Below are positions 16,342-25,895 of a stretch of DNA of 64,000 nt, piece by piece. Origin of the DNA: Sphingobium sp. CAP-1. Its GTDB lineage: Bacteria > Pseudomonadota > Alphaproteobacteria > Sphingomonadales > Sphingomonadaceae. Location: positions 1,364,001-1,428,000 of the forward strand of contig NZ_CP046252.1 in the NCBI RefSeq assembly GCF_009720145.1, in the 5' to 3' direction. Both the position numbers and the translations under genes were made by a program. Every line of letters starts with the position of its first letter. Position 1 is the first letter of the stretch. Below the pieces are notes generated by a model that made no database searches, was not told the DNA's origin, and saw nothing but the letters and a program-made list of their open reading frames with translations.

Positions 16342-17652
16342 ATGCAAGCCTCTCTCAGGCTCCTGAACAAGCGCCGTTTTCTGCCGCTTTTCATCACCCA
16401 GTTGCTCGGTGCGTTCAACGACAATCTGTTCAAGAACGCGATGGTCCTGTTCGTCGTCTATCAGGTTTATAATGATGAACGGTCGGAAACCTGGTTCAGC
16501 GCGCTGGCAACCGGCATTTTCATCCTGCCCTTCTTCCTGCTGTCGGCGCTGTCGGGCCAATTGGCCGATCAGCGCGACAAGGCCGTCATCATCCGCTGGG
16601 TCAAGGCGGCCGAAATCGGCATCATGGTCGTCGGCGCGGTCGGGCTGGCGCTGATCTGGAGCGGCATCGCCATCCATACGCTGGCCATTCCGCTGCTGCT
16701 GGCGGCGCTGTTCGCGATGGGCATTCATTCGACCTTCTTCGGCCCGATCAAATATGCGATCCTGCCCCAGCACCTGCATGACGAGGAAGTGCTGGGCGGC
16801 ACGGGCCTGGTCGAGGCCGGCACCTATATCGCGATATTGGCAGGCACGATCCTGGCCGGCCTGATCCCGATCGAGCTGGCGGCCATCGGCATCATCGTCA
16901 CCGCGCTGGTCGGCTATGTCGCCGGGCGCAAAGTGCCGTCCGCGCCTTCGCTGCTGGAAAAGCAGCCGATCGATTTTCACATCATCCGATCGTCGGTCAC
17001 GCTGGTCCGGGGCACGATGCATATCCGCCGGCTGTTTCTGGCGATCATGGCGATCAGCCTGTTCTGGGCCGTGGGATCGATCCTGTTCATCCAGTTCCCG
17101 CCGCTGGTGAAGAATGTGCTGACCGCCGACAAGCCGGTCGCCAGCCTGTTTCTGGCGATCTTCTCGATCGGCATCGCGATCGGATCGATCGCGATCAACC
17201 GGCTGCTTCAGGGGCATGTGTCGGCCAAATATGCACCCGCATCGGTGATCGGCATGGGGCTGTGCATCGTCGCCTTCCATATCGTATGCGATCTGTGGAC
17301 GCCCGCACCGCCGGGAGAGATGCTGTCCTTCGCAGGCTTTCTGGCGCATCCGCTGGCGATCCCGCTGTCGCTGTGCCTGCTGGGCGTCGCGACCTTTGGC
17401 GGCATGTTCGTGGTGCCGCTTTACGCCTTCCTCACCACCACGGTCGAGAAATGCGAGGCGGCGCGCACGGTCGCGGCCAACAATATCGTCAATTCGGGCG
17501 CGATGGTGGTCGGGTCGCTGTGCGCCATCGGCCTCAGCATCGCGGGCGTATCGGTGGTGATGCAGTTGCTGCTGGTGGCGATCCTGACGCTGCCCTGCGC
17601 CGCCATGGCGTGGAAGCTGCACAAGGCCTGCGACGGCCCGCTATGCCATTGA
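16342..17652 (+). CDS. MFS transporter, LplT-like
   Basis: This 436-aa protein with about twelve helices starts MQASLRLLNKRRFLPLFITQ. The signature QLLGAFNDNLFKNAMVLFV in helix 1 and the loop GPIKYAILPQHL after helix 4 match the lysophospholipid transporter (LplT) branch of the major facilitator superfamily. Members flip lysophospholipids inward for re-acylation, often fused to or beside an acyltransferase/acyl-ACP synthetase; here none is linked. Its divergent neighbour pgsA also belongs to phospholipid metabolism, which fits. Substrate remains inferred. Confidence 0.85.
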   Translation: MQASLRLLNKRRFLPLFITQLLGAFNDNLFKNAMVLFVVYQVYNDERSETWFSALATGIFILPFFLLSALSGQLADQRDKAVIIRWVKAAEIGIMVVGAVGLALIWSGIAIHTLAIPLLLAALFAMGIHSTFFGPIKYAILPQHLHDEEVLGGTGLVEAGTYIAILAGTILAGLIPIELAAIGIIVTALVGYVAGRKVPSAPSLLEKQPIDFHIIRSSVTLVRGTMHIRRLFLAIMAISLFWAVGSILFIQFPPLVKNVLTADKPVASLFLAIFSIGIAIGSIAINRLLQGHVSAKYAPASVIGMGLCIVAFHIVCDLWTPAPPGEMLSFAGFLAHPLAIPLSLCLLGVATFGGMFVVPLYAFLTTTVEKCEAARTVAANNIVNSGAMVVGSLCAIGLSIAGVSVVMQLLLVAILTLPCAAMAWKLHKACDGPLCH

Positions 17653-17672
17653 CCGGCGCACCGGCCGGCGGC

Positions 17673-17870
17673 TCAGAAAATGAAGCTGTAGAAGGCCGTG
17701 AAGAAGGCGCAGAAGCTCAAGCCGAACAATTTCCAGTCGCTGTCGTCATCCTTGAAGCGGCGCGCACGCGCCGGCGCTTCGTCACGCACCCGCAGCACAT
17801 GGGCGGGCAGCCGCTGGCGGAAGGGATGGCGGGCCGATTCGGTGGTCAGGACAAGGGCTCGGTTTCGCAT
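17673..17870 (-). CDS. Small conserved membrane protein (sphingomonad-type)
   Basis: This 65-aa protein has an Arg-rich N-terminal half (MRNRALVLTTESARHPFRQR) and one C-terminal helix (LFGLSFCAFFTAFYSFIF), so it is probably tail-anchored. I have seen similarly organised small proteins in sphingomonads, but no function is known to me. It lies between the MFS carrier and the penicillin-binding protein, pointing away from the latter, whose promoter region it shares. Confidence 0.6.
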   Translation of the reverse strand: MRNRALVLTTESARHPFRQRLPAHVLRVRDEAPARARRFKDDDSDWKLFGLSFCAFFTAFYSFIF

Positions 17871-17929
17871 GGCAATTGGTTAACGCAAAATTTACCATGT
17901 CTGCCAGCGCTTTTCATGGTTAATTCCCG

Positions 17930-17950
17930 CCTGTCCCGCACCGGGACAGG
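17930..17950. promoter_or_regulatory. Palindrome upstream of the penicillin-binding protein gene
   Basis: CCTGTCCCG and CGGGACAGG, perfect 9-base arms around CAC, lie 29 bases before ATG 17979 and are followed by TTGACT. With no U-run, an operator is likelier than a terminator. A TTAA-N7-TTTA sequence at about 17880-17894 is one base off the CtrA consensus. Confidence 0.35.
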
Positions 17951-17978
17951 CTTGACTGTATGATGTGAACAATACAGC

Positions 17979-20033
17979 ATGACCGAACCGATGTCCGATT
18001 CAGCCCCTGTCGATCCGATGGACCTGCCCCCGCGCGAATTTGGCGCCGGTCCGCCCAGCGCCTTCGCCCCGCCCACGCCCTGGCGGCGACGCTTTCAGAT
18101 CGCCGGATGGGTGATGGCCGCGGGCCTGGCCGTGCTGATGATCCTGATCGCCTGGCTGGCAGTGACGGCGCCGCTGTCCCGGTCGCTCAAGCCCATCGCC
18201 CCGCCCGCGATCAGCCTGATGTCGACCGACGGCCATCTGGTCGCCCGGCGCGGATCGGTGATCGACAAGCCGGTGACGATGGCCGAACTGCCCGCCCATG
18301 TGCCACAGGCCTTCATGGCGATCGAGGATCGCCGCTTCGAAAGCCATTGGGGCGTCGATCCGCGCGGCATCGCGCGGGCGATGTGGCACAATATCTGGTC
18401 GGACGGATCGTCGCAGGGCGGCAGCACCATCACCCAGCAACTGGCCAAGGGCGTGTTCCTGTCCAGCGACCGGACCTTTGGCCGCAAGGCGCGCGAGGCG
18501 CTGATCGCGGTCTGGCTGGAGGCCTGGCTGACCAAGAACCAGATCATGGAGCGCTACCTCTCCAACGTCTATTTCGGCGACAATGTCTATGGCCTGCGGG
18601 CAGCCGCGCGCCATTATTTCAACCGTTCGCCCGACCGGCTGACCATCCCGCAGGCGGCGATGCTGGCGGGACTGCTGAAGGCGCCCTCGCGCCTTGCCCC
18701 GACCGCCAATCTGAAGGGCGCCCGCGCCCGCGCCGCGCTGGTGACGCAGGCGATGGTCGATGCCGGCTATATCAGTCAGGCCGACCGCAACGCCCTGCCC
18801 CCCGCGCGCCTCAACGTGCATGACGAACCGGACCCGACCAGCGGCACCTATTTCGCCGACTGGGTGCTGCCGCAGGCACGCGACCGGGCCGGCGCGGTCT
18901 ATGGCGAACAGGAGATCGCCACCACGCTCGACTGGCGCATCCAGCGCCTGGCCGAAGCCGCGATCCGCCGCGCCCCGCTGGGCAACGCACAGGCGGCATT
19001 GGTGGCGATGAAGCCCGACGGCAGCGTCGTCGCCATGGTCGGCGGCAGGAATTACGACAAGAGCAGCTTCAACCGCGCGGTGCAGGCGAAGCGCCAGCCC
19101 GGCTCCACCTTCAAGCTGTTCGTCTACCTCGCCGCCTTCCGCGCCGGCATGACGCCCGACGATATGATCGACGACACGCCGATCACCACCGGCAGCTATC
19201 GCCCGGCCAATCATAGCGGCAAATATCGCGGCCGCATCACCCTGCGTCAGGCCTTCGCCGCGTCGAGCAATGTCGCCGCCGTCCGCCTGACCCAGAAGGT
19301 CGGCGTCGACAATGTCATCAAGGTCGCCCGCGACCTGGGCGTCACCGCGCCACTGACCGAGGATCTCAGCCTGGCGCTTGGCACGTCGGAAATTCCGCTG
19401 GTGGAACTGGCGGAAGCCTATGCGTCGGTGGCGGCGGGCGCCTATCCGATCCTGGCCCATGGCCTGCCGCCGGAGGAACAGGGCTGGTTCGAGAAATTGA
19501 TGCAGCGCCAACGCCATTTCAGCGACGACCAGTTGGAGATGATCCGCGATCTGCTGTCGTCGGCCGCCAATCGTGGTACCGGCAGCGCGGCGGCTCTGCG
19601 CACCAGCACCTTTGGCAAGACCGGCACAACGCAGGACAGCCGCGACGCCATCTTCGTGGGCTATGCCGGCGGCCTCGTGACGGCGGTGTGGATCGGCAAT
19701 GACGACAACACCCCCCTGCCCGGCGGCGCGGCCGGCGGCGGCGTGCCGGCGCGCATCTGGCGCAATTTCATGAGCGGCGCGATCAACGAACCGGTCGAGG
19801 ACACGTCCGATGCCGAACAAGACCCCGATCTGGTCAACGCTATCGCCAATGTCGCGGTCGACACCGGCATCGGCAATATCGGCGTCGGCGTCGATGAAGG
19901 CGGCATGACGGTCAATATCGGCCCGAACCAGATCCGTATTCCATCCGACCAACCGGTGCCACTGCCACCCGAAGGCGCGCCGCTCCCACGCATCGCGCCA
20001 CCCCAGCCGGCAGGCGAGGATAGCGGTCCGTAA
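17979..20033 (+). CDS. Class A penicillin-binding protein (PBP1A family)
   Basis: This 684-aa protein has a cytoplasmic proline-rich tail, one membrane helix (about 45-65), a GT51 glycosyltransferase domain and a transpeptidase domain. Glycosyltransferase motifs are EDRRFESHWGVD with the catalytic glutamate, and QGGSTITQQLAKG. Transpeptidase motifs are the nucleophile GSTFK, SSN and KTGTT. It polymerises and crosslinks peptidoglycan at the periplasmic face. The tail after about residue 610 is long, acidic and then glycine- and proline-rich. It stands alone; a palindrome lies in its leader. Confidence 0.93.
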   Translation: MTEPMSDSAPVDPMDLPPREFGAGPPSAFAPPTPWRRRFQIAGWVMAAGLAVLMILIAWLAVTAPLSRSLKPIAPPAISLMSTDGHLVARRGSVIDKPVTMAELPAHVPQAFMAIEDRRFESHWGVDPRGIARAMWHNIWSDGSSQGGSTITQQLAKGVFLSSDRTFGRKAREALIAVWLEAWLTKNQIMERYLSNVYFGDNVYGLRAAARHYFNRSPDRLTIPQAAMLAGLLKAPSRLAPTANLKGARARAALVTQAMVDAGYISQADRNALPPARLNVHDEPDPTSGTYFADWVLPQARDRAGAVYGEQEIATTLDWRIQRLAEAAIRRAPLGNAQAALVAMKPDGSVVAMVGGRNYDKSSFNRAVQAKRQPGSTFKLFVYLAAFRAGMTPDDMIDDTPITTGSYRPANHSGKYRGRITLRQAFAASSNVAAVRLTQKVGVDNVIKVARDLGVTAPLTEDLSLALGTSEIPLVELAEAYASVAAGAYPILAHGLPPEEQGWFEKLMQRQRHFSDDQLEMIRDLLSSAANRGTGSAAALRTSTFGKTGTTQDSRDAIFVGYAGGLVTAVWIGNDDNTPLPGGAAGGGVPARIWRNFMSGAINEPVEDTSDAEQDPDLVNAIANVAVDTGIGNIGVGVDEGGMTVNIGPNQIRIPSDQPVPLPPEGAPLPRIAPPQPAGEDSGP

Positions 20034-20197
20034 CCGGTCTGACGCGCGTCCAGCCCGCGCCTTTGACTTCGATATGGTTAATCGCCGATCCGATACGGAT
20101 TCATCACTTCATCATGTAAGCCATTGACGAATACTTGTTTCGCACCGACAATCGACCATCGTTACAAGGTCGCGATTTCCGAAGTCGGAGGGCAGAC

Positions 20198-21907
20198 ATG
20201 GGCGGGGAATCAGACAATCAGGCGCGATCGGAGCAGAAGGCGCTGGCCGCCCGCTGGACTCTGGCCGCCGAAGCAATGGAGGCGCTGGCCGGCGCGCGAT
20301 CGATCGATGCGATCGTCGCGGTGCTGCGCGCCTTCGCCCGCCGCGCAGTCGGCGCCGACGGCATCGCCGTGGTGCTGCGCGACGAGGATAAATGCCATTA
20401 TGTCGCCGAAGATGCCATGGAGCCGCTGTGGGCGGGGCAGCGCTTCCCGATGCAGCGCTGCGTGTCCGGCTGGGCGATGATGAACCATGAAACGGCGGTA
20501 ATTCCCGATATTTTCATGGATGCGCGCGTGCCGGTGGACGCCTATCGCACCACTTTCGTCCGGTCGATGATCATGGTGCCGATCGGCCGGGTCGAACCGA
20601 TCGCGGCAGTGGGTGCCTATTGGTCGGAAGCCGGCGCACCGACCGACAATCAGATCGCGCTGCTGGAAGCGCTGGCCCGCGCCGCGTCCACCGCGCTGGA
20701 AAATGGCCGCCTGTTCGCCTCGCTCGAAGCGCTGAACCTGCACCTCAACGAACGGGTGCATGAACGGACCAGGGATCTGGAAAAGTCGCAGGACACGCTC
20801 CGCCAGATTCAGAAGATGGAGATATTGGGCCAGCTTACCGGCCATGTCGCGCATGATTTCAATAATCTGCTGACCCCGATCGTCGGCGGGCTGGACCGGA
20901 TATTGACCAACGGCCTGTCCCCCGAAGCAACCGTCAAGACGGTGGCGCTGGCGATGCAGGCAGCCGAAACGGCGCAGACGCTGGTGCAGCGGTTGCTGGC
21001 CTTTTCCCGGCGCCAGCCTTTGCTGCCGACCGCGGTGGACCTGGCCGACCTGCTGGATGGAATGCAGGCGCTGCTGGCCAGCACGTTGGGGCCGCGCATC
21101 ACCCTGTCGATCGCCGTGCCGCAATCGCTGCCCCCCGTCCGCGCCGACGGGCATCAACTGGAACTGGCGATCCTGAATCTGGTGGTGAACAGCCGGGATG
21201 CCATGCCGCAAGGTGGAACCCTATCCATCATGGCCGTGGTGCGCGACCATGATCCGCCCGCCCCGCTTGTTGCCCGCCCCTATGTCTGCCTGATCATCAC
21301 GGACAGCGGTGTCGGCATGACCCCCGCGGTCAAGGCGGCGGCAACCGAGCCTTTCTTCACCACCAAGCCGAGCGGACATGGCACGGGGCTGGGCCTCTCC
21401 ATGGCGCACGGGCTGGCGGGGCAATTGGGCGGCGCGCTGGAGATCGACAGCGAGATTGGTCGCGGCACGGCAATCCACTTGTGGCTGCCGGTCGCGAAAG
21501 CGATGCCGGCGAGCGCCAATGACGAACCCATGCTCGCCGCGAACGGGCAGTTTCAGGGTAAGGTGCTGCTGGTCGACGACAATATGCTGGTGCGCAACGC
21601 CACGCGCGAAATGCTGACCGACATGGGGTATGACGTGGTCGACATCGACCATGCCGAACTGGCGATCAGCATGATCGACGCCGGTTATTGCCCCGATATC
21701 GTCATTACCGACCATGTGATGCCGGGGATGACCGGCGCGGAACTGGCGCTGCGGTTGCGGGTGGATCATCCTCACATCGCGCTGCTGATCATTTCGGGCT
21801 ATCAGGGCATCGACCTGATAGCGCCCGACATTGTCCGCCTGTCCAAGCCGTTCCGCCGGTCCCATTTGCAGGCCAGCATTTCGGCGGCACGGGCGCAGGC
21901 GGCGTAA
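20198..21907 (+). CDS. Hybrid histidine kinase with GAF and receiver domains
   Basis: The ATG at 20198 with GGAGG seven bases upstream gives 569 aa; earlier in-frame codons lack a site. Domains in order: GAF (about 20-185), a short coiled coil, HisKA with the phospho-acceptor in GHVAHDFNNLLTPI (about 233-246), a HATPase with N-box NLVVNSRDAM and G-boxes DSGVGM and GHGTGLGLSM, and a C-terminal receiver with acceptor aspartate in DIVITDHVMPGMTG. No membrane segment, so it is a cytoplasmic sensor; the GAF ligand is unknown. No response regulator is adjacent. The H-box type with ...DFNNLL is that of kinases with a C-terminal receiver that may also work by reverse phosphotransfer. Confidence 0.9.
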   Translation: MGGESDNQARSEQKALAARWTLAAEAMEALAGARSIDAIVAVLRAFARRAVGADGIAVVLRDEDKCHYVAEDAMEPLWAGQRFPMQRCVSGWAMMNHETAVIPDIFMDARVPVDAYRTTFVRSMIMVPIGRVEPIAAVGAYWSEAGAPTDNQIALLEALARAASTALENGRLFASLEALNLHLNERVHERTRDLEKSQDTLRQIQKMEILGQLTGHVAHDFNNLLTPIVGGLDRILTNGLSPEATVKTVALAMQAAETAQTLVQRLLAFSRRQPLLPTAVDLADLLDGMQALLASTLGPRITLSIAVPQSLPPVRADGHQLELAILNLVVNSRDAMPQGGTLSIMAVVRDHDPPAPLVARPYVCLIITDSGVGMTPAVKAAATEPFFTTKPSGHGTGLGLSMAHGLAGQLGGALEIDSEIGRGTAIHLWLPVAKAMPASANDEPMLAANGQFQGKVLLVDDNMLVRNATREMLTDMGYDVVDIDHAELAISMIDAGYCPDIVITDHVMPGMTGAELALRLRVDHPHIALLIISGYQGIDLIAPDIVRLSKPFRRSHLQASISAARAQAA

Positions 21908-21924
21908 GACAGACGTGCGGCCAG

Positions 21925-23097
21925 CTAAACCGCCTGCCCGGCCGCCCAGCCGCTGGCCCAGGCCCATTGGAAATTATAACCGCCCAGCCAGCCGGTCACG
22001 TCCACCGCTTCACCGATCGCATAAAGGCCCGGCGCTTTGACGGCCTCCATGGTGCGGGAGGAGAGGCCGGCGGTGGCGATGCCGCCGACGGTGACTTCGG
22101 CCTTGGCATAGCCTTCGGTGCCGGTCGGCGCGAAGGGCCAGTCGGACAGGCGCGCGGCCGCCTGCCGCAGTGCCTTGTCGGACAGGTTGCCCAATTCGCC
22201 CTGTGCGCCGATCCGCTCCAGCAGCGCATCGGCCAGCCGTTCGGTCAGCGCCTGCCCCAGCACCCGGCGCAGACTGGCGCGCGGCCGGTCGCGCTTTTCC
22301 GCCAGCAGCCAGTCGATGGGCCGGTCTGGCAGGAAATTCACCTGAATGGCAGTGCGATGCTGCCAGTAGCTGCTGATCTGGAGCATCGCCGGGCCGGACA
22401 GGCCGCGATGGGTGAACAGCGCCGCCTCGCGAAAGCGGGTCTTGCCCCAGCGGACCTCAACATCGGCGGACACGCCGGACAGCGACTGGAACAATTGCTC
22501 GTCGGGTCCGAGCGTGAAGGGCACCAGCGCCGGGCGCGGCTGGACCACCGACAGGCCGAACTGCCGCGCGACATCATAGGCGAAGCCGGTCGCGCCCATT
22601 TTCGGGATGGACGGCCCGCCGGTCGCCAGCACCAGAGCAGGGGCGCGATGCTCGGCATCGCCCAGCCGGACGCGATAAAGACCGTCGCCATGGGCAATGG
22701 CCGTGACCGGCCGGCCCAGCGCCATGGTCACGCCGCCCTTGGCGCATTCCTCCGCCAGCATGGCGACAATCTGCTTCGCCGATCCATCGCAGAAAAGCTG
22801 CCCCAGCGTCTTTTCATGCCAGGCAATGCCATATCGTTCCACTAACGAAATGAAATCCTGCGCGGTGTAGCGACCCAGCGCCGACTTGGCGAAATGGGGA
22901 TTGGCCGACAGATAGCGGTCAGGCGCGGTGTGGATATTGGTGAAGTTGCAGCGGCCGCCGCCGGAAATCAGGATTTTCTTGCCCGGCGCGTCGGCATGAT
23001 CGGCCAGCAGCACCTGTCTCCCTCGCTGTCCCGCGACGCTGGCGCACATCATGCCCGCCGCGCCCGCGCCCAGGATGATCGCGTCATAATCGGCCAT
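21925..23097 (-). CDS. BaiN/YhiN-family NAD(P)/FAD-dependent oxidoreductase
   Basis: This 390-aa flavoprotein has an N-terminal Rossmann motif (AIILGAGAAGMMCA), the family's GKKILISGGGRCNFTN and a C-terminal FAD-binding segment (GLYAIGEAVDVTGWLGGYNFQWAWASG). This is the HI0933/YhiN group, whose BaiN members reduce bile acid intermediates; the role in this genome is unknown. It overlaps the stop of the upstream yaiI gene by one base (TGATG), so the two are translationally coupled. Confidence 0.9.
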   Translation of the reverse strand: MADYDAIILGAGAAGMMCASVAGQRGRQVLLADHADAPGKKILISGGGRCNFTNIHTAPDRYLSANPHFAKSALGRYTAQDFISLVERYGIAWHEKTLGQLFCDGSAKQIVAMLAEECAKGGVTMALGRPVTAIAHGDGLYRVRLGDAEHRAPALVLATGGPSIPKMGATGFAYDVARQFGLSVVQPRPALVPFTLGPDEQLFQSLSGVSADVEVRWGKTRFREAALFTHRGLSGPAMLQISSYWQHRTAIQVNFLPDRPIDWLLAEKRDRPRASLRRVLGQALTERLADALLERIGAQGELGNLSDKALRQAAARLSDWPFAPTGTEGYAKAEVTVGGIATAGLSSRTMEAVKAPGLYAIGEAVDVTGWLGGYNFQWAWASGWAAGQAV

Positions 23098-23552
23098 CAG
23101 CGACCTCGCTTGAGGCGCACCAGCGCCTCGTCCAGCGCGGAGAGGAAGCGCGACCGATCGACCTTGGAAAAGGGCGGCGGGCCACCGATCGCTTCGCCCA
23201 CCGCGCCGGCGCGCAGATCGGCCATGATGGCGCGGGTGGCGATCGCCGCGCCGATCGAACTCAGGGTAAACGGCTTGCCATTGGGCGCGATCACCACCGC
23301 TCCGGCCTTGAGGCAGCGGTCGGCGAGCAAAATGTCGGCGGTGATGCAGATCGATCGCGCATCGGCCCGCTCCGCGATCCAGTCGTCAGCCGCGTCGAAC
23401 CCGTCGCTCACCACCACCCGATCGAGCAAGGGGTGGGCCGGGATGCGGATCGGGCTGTTGCTGACGATGGTGACGGGGATCTCATGCCGCCAGGCGACCT
23501 TGTAAATCTCCTCCTTGACGGGGCAGGCATCGGCATCGACCAGTATCTTCAT
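23097..23552 (-). CDS. YaiI/YqxD family protein (DUF188)
   Basis: This 151-aa protein starts MKILVDADACPVKEEIYKVA, the standard opening of the family; a longer reading to 23723 adds unconserved sequence. The conserved aspartates in DADACPV, the block DDWIAERA and ITADILLADRCL suggest a PIN-like nuclease fold, but no activity is established. It precedes the BaiN-like gene with a one-base overlap and diverges from the NifU-like gene. Confidence 0.88.
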   Translation of the reverse strand: MKILVDADACPVKEEIYKVAWRHEIPVTIVSNSPIRIPAHPLLDRVVVSDGFDAADDWIAERADARSICITADILLADRCLKAGAVVIAPNGKPFTLSSIGAAIATRAIMADLRAGAVGEAIGGPPPFSKVDRSRFLSALDEALVRLKRGR

Positions 23553-23673
23553 GGCTCCGCGCGATAGGCGGTGGGGCCGGTCGAGACAATGGGTGGATTT
23601 TTCTGCCTGATACTTGCCGATAGGACCAATCGCCGCCTTCACCCCGGCCCCCTCCTGCCCTACATGGGTCGGC

Positions 23674-24096
23674 ATGAGCGCTCCCCTGTATAACAAGGAC
23701 ATATTGCGGCTTGCCGCCAGCATCCCGCACCATCAGCGCCTGACGGACGCGCAGGCCACGGTGGAGAAACGGTCGCCGACCTGCGGATCGCGCGTGACGG
23801 CGGATGTGCGGATGGCGGACGGCCGGCTGGCCGATATGGGGCTGGACGTGAAGGCCTGCGCGCTGGGGCAGGCGTCAGCGGCGCTGATGGCGGCGCAGGC
23901 GATCGGGCTGACGGCGGATGAACTGGCCGACGCGCGCGACCGGCTGGCCGCCTATCTGTCGGGGGAAAGCGACGATCTGGACTTCTGGCCGGGCCTTGCG
24001 GTGCTGGCTCCCGCGCGCGGCTACCCCGCCCGCCACGCCTCGATCCGGCTGGGTTTTGAGGCGATCGCCGAAGCCGCGCGCATGGCGGACGCCTGA
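23674..24096 (+). CDS. NifU/IscU-like iron-sulfur cluster scaffold protein
   Basis: This 140-aa protein starts MSAPLYNKDILRLAASIPHH, the expected beginning. It has two of the three cluster-binding cysteines of the IscU/NifU fold (SPTCGSR and VKACALGQAS). The third position, normally in a segment like RIKCA, reads PARHAS, with alanine instead of cysteine. It may therefore be a variant carrier rather than a de novo assembly scaffold. No other isc or suf gene is nearby. Its stop overlaps the start of the antiporter gene by one base. Confidence 0.8.
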   Translation: MSAPLYNKDILRLAASIPHHQRLTDAQATVEKRSPTCGSRVTADVRMADGRLADMGLDVKACALGQASAALMAAQAIGLTADELADARDRLAAYLSGESDDLDFWPGLAVLAPARGYPARHASIRLGFEAIAEAARMADA

Positions 24097-25895
24097 TGGA
24101 GGCCCATGCCTCCATAAGCGCGACCGACGTGCTGCTGTCCGAAGGCGTGATCCTGCTGGGCGCGGCCGTCGCCTTCGTCATGCTGTTTCGCCGCTTCGGC
24201 CTCGGCGCGGTGCTGGGCTATCTGGTCGCGGGCGCGCTGGTCGGGCCGCAGGGGCTGGGGCTGGTCGGCGGCGCCGAATCGAAGCTCGCCATTGCCGAAA
24301 TCGGCATCGTCCTGCTGCTGTTCCTCGTCGGCCTCGAACTCCATCCGGCGCGACTGTGGCGGCTGAAACGCGATATTTTCGCGCTCGGCCTGGCGCAGGT
24401 GGTGCTGTGCGGCTGCGCGCTCACCGCGATCATCTTCTATTCGACCGGCTTTAGCTGGGGCGCGGCGATCGCGCTCGGCCTGCCGCTGGCGCTGTCCTCC
24501 ACCGCGCAGGTGTTGCCGGGGCTGAAATCCAGCGGCCGCATCAACTCGCCCTTTGGCGAGAAGGTGTTTTCGATCCTGCTGTTTCAGGATTTGTCGATCG
24601 TCCCGCTCATCACCATCGTCGCCGCTTTGTCGCGCAATCCCGCCGATGCGGGCGGACCGCCGGGATGGATGATGGCCGCCTATACCGTCGCGGCAATCGC
24701 TGGGCTGGTGCTGGCCGGCCGCTTCATCCTGCGCCCGCTGCTGGCGCTGGTCGGGCGGATGGGCGAGCGCGAACTGTTCGTCGTCGTCGGCCTGTTCACC
24801 GTGCTGGCCGCCGCCGCGCTGATGCACGCGCTGCACCTGTCGACCGCGCTGGGCGCGTTCGTCGCGGGGGTGATGCTGGCCGATTCGCCCTATCGGCATG
24901 AGATCGAATCGGATGTCGAACCATTCCGCTCGATCCTGCTCGGCCTCTTCTTCCTGGCCGTCGGCATGGTGCTGGACCTGCGCGCGGTCGCCGCCAATCC
25001 GATCTTCGTGGTCACGATGGCGGCGGCGCTGGTCGTCACCAAGACGGCGATCATCACCGGCCTCGCCCGCCTGTTCGGGATGCCGGGCAAGCAGGCGCTG
25101 GGCGCGGGGCTGTTGCTGAGCCAAGGCGGCGAATTCGGCTTCGTCCTGTTCGCGCAGGCGCAAAGCGCGCTGCTGATCGCGCCCCAGGCCGCCAGCCTGT
25201 TCAGCGCGATCGTCACCTTCTCGATGGCGACCACGCCCTTCCTGATGCTGTTCGCCCGCCGCTTCGAATTTGCGCGGTCGAAGGAGGATGCCGACCTGCC
25301 CGGCCCGGAGGATGCGCCGCGCGGCTCCGCCATCATCGTTGGCTATGGCCGCTTCGGGCAGACGGTGGCGCAGATGCTGATGGGCCATGGCTTCGCCGTC
25401 ACGCTGATCGACAAGAAGCCCGCGCAGATCGAGGTGTCGAGCCGGTTCGACATGCAGGTCTATTATGGCGACGGCACCCGCATCGACCTGCTCCACCGCT
25501 CCGGCGCGGCGGAGGCGCGGCTGATCGCCTTCTGCATCGACGATCCGTCGCTCGACGCGCGGCTGCTCCAGCCGATCGCGCAGGCTTTCCCGCAGGCGGC
25601 GCTGATGGTCCGCGCCTTCGACCGGCGGCAATTGCTGGCCTTGCAGGACATGGATCTGGCCGGGGTGGTACGCGAAGTCTATGAATCGGCCATCTGCATG
25701 GGCGTGCAGGCGATGGAGGCGCTGGGCGTGCCGCCGCAGGAGGTGGAGGAGGTCGAGCGCCAATATCGCGAAAATGACGAACAGCGCATGGCGCTCCAGA
25801 TCGAACATGGCAGCCTGCTGGCGGCCAAGGACTTGATGTATCGGCCCGGCCGCGCCATGCGGTTGTTGAGCCGGGGGGATGGAGAAGAAGCATGA
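24096..25895 (+). CDS. CPA2-family cation:proton antiporter with TrkA-N domain (KefB/KefC-like)
   Basis: This 599-aa protein has about 12 helices with the CPA2 exchange core, then a RCK/TrkA-N domain beginning IIVGYGRFGQTVAQML and containing the substrate region FGDG-like YYGDGTRIDLLHRSG. It probably exchanges K+ or Na+ for protons and may be gated by glutathione conjugates or NAD. A glutathione-linked regulator gene (kefF/kefG) is not adjacent. It is tightly coupled to the upstream scaffold gene and overlaps the DUF423 gene by four bases. Confidence 0.9.
   Translation: MEAHASISATDVLLSEGVILLGAAVAFVMLFRRFGLGAVLGYLVAGALVGPQGLGLVGGAESKLAIAEIGIVLLLFLVGLELHPARLWRLKRDIFALGLAQVVLCGCALTAIIFYSTGFSWGAAIALGLPLALSSTAQVLPGLKSSGRINSPFGEKVFSILLFQDLSIVPLITIVAALSRNPADAGGPPGWMMAAYTVAAIAGLVLAGRFILRPLLALVGRMGERELFVVVGLFTVLAAAALMHALHLSTALGAFVAGVMLADSPYRHEIESDVEPFRSILLGLFFLAVGMVLDLRAVAANPIFVVTMAAALVVTKTAIITGLARLFGMPGKQALGAGLLLSQGGEFGFVLFAQAQSALLIAPQAASLFSAIVTFSMATTPFLMLFARRFEFARSKEDADLPGPEDAPRGSAIIVGYGRFGQTVAQMLMGHGFAVTLIDKKPAQIEVSSRFDMQVYYGDGTRIDLLHRSGAAEARLIAFCIDDPSLDARLLQPIAQAFPQAALMVRAFDRRQLLALQDMDLAGVVREVYESAICMGVQAMEALGVPPQEVEEVERQYRENDEQRMALQIEHGSLLAAKDLMYRPGRAMRLLSRGDGEEA

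Noticed and set aside
15634..17622. Long minus-strand open frame across pgsA and the MFS gene
   Set aside because: It is the GC-rich shadow of the plus-strand MFS gene merging with the pgsA region in another frame; no domain over most of it.
24021..25808. Long open frame antisense to the KefB-like gene
   Set aside because: An artefact of high GC opposite a membrane protein gene; product rich in Arg/Gln/His and no domain, while the plus strand has a full antiporter.
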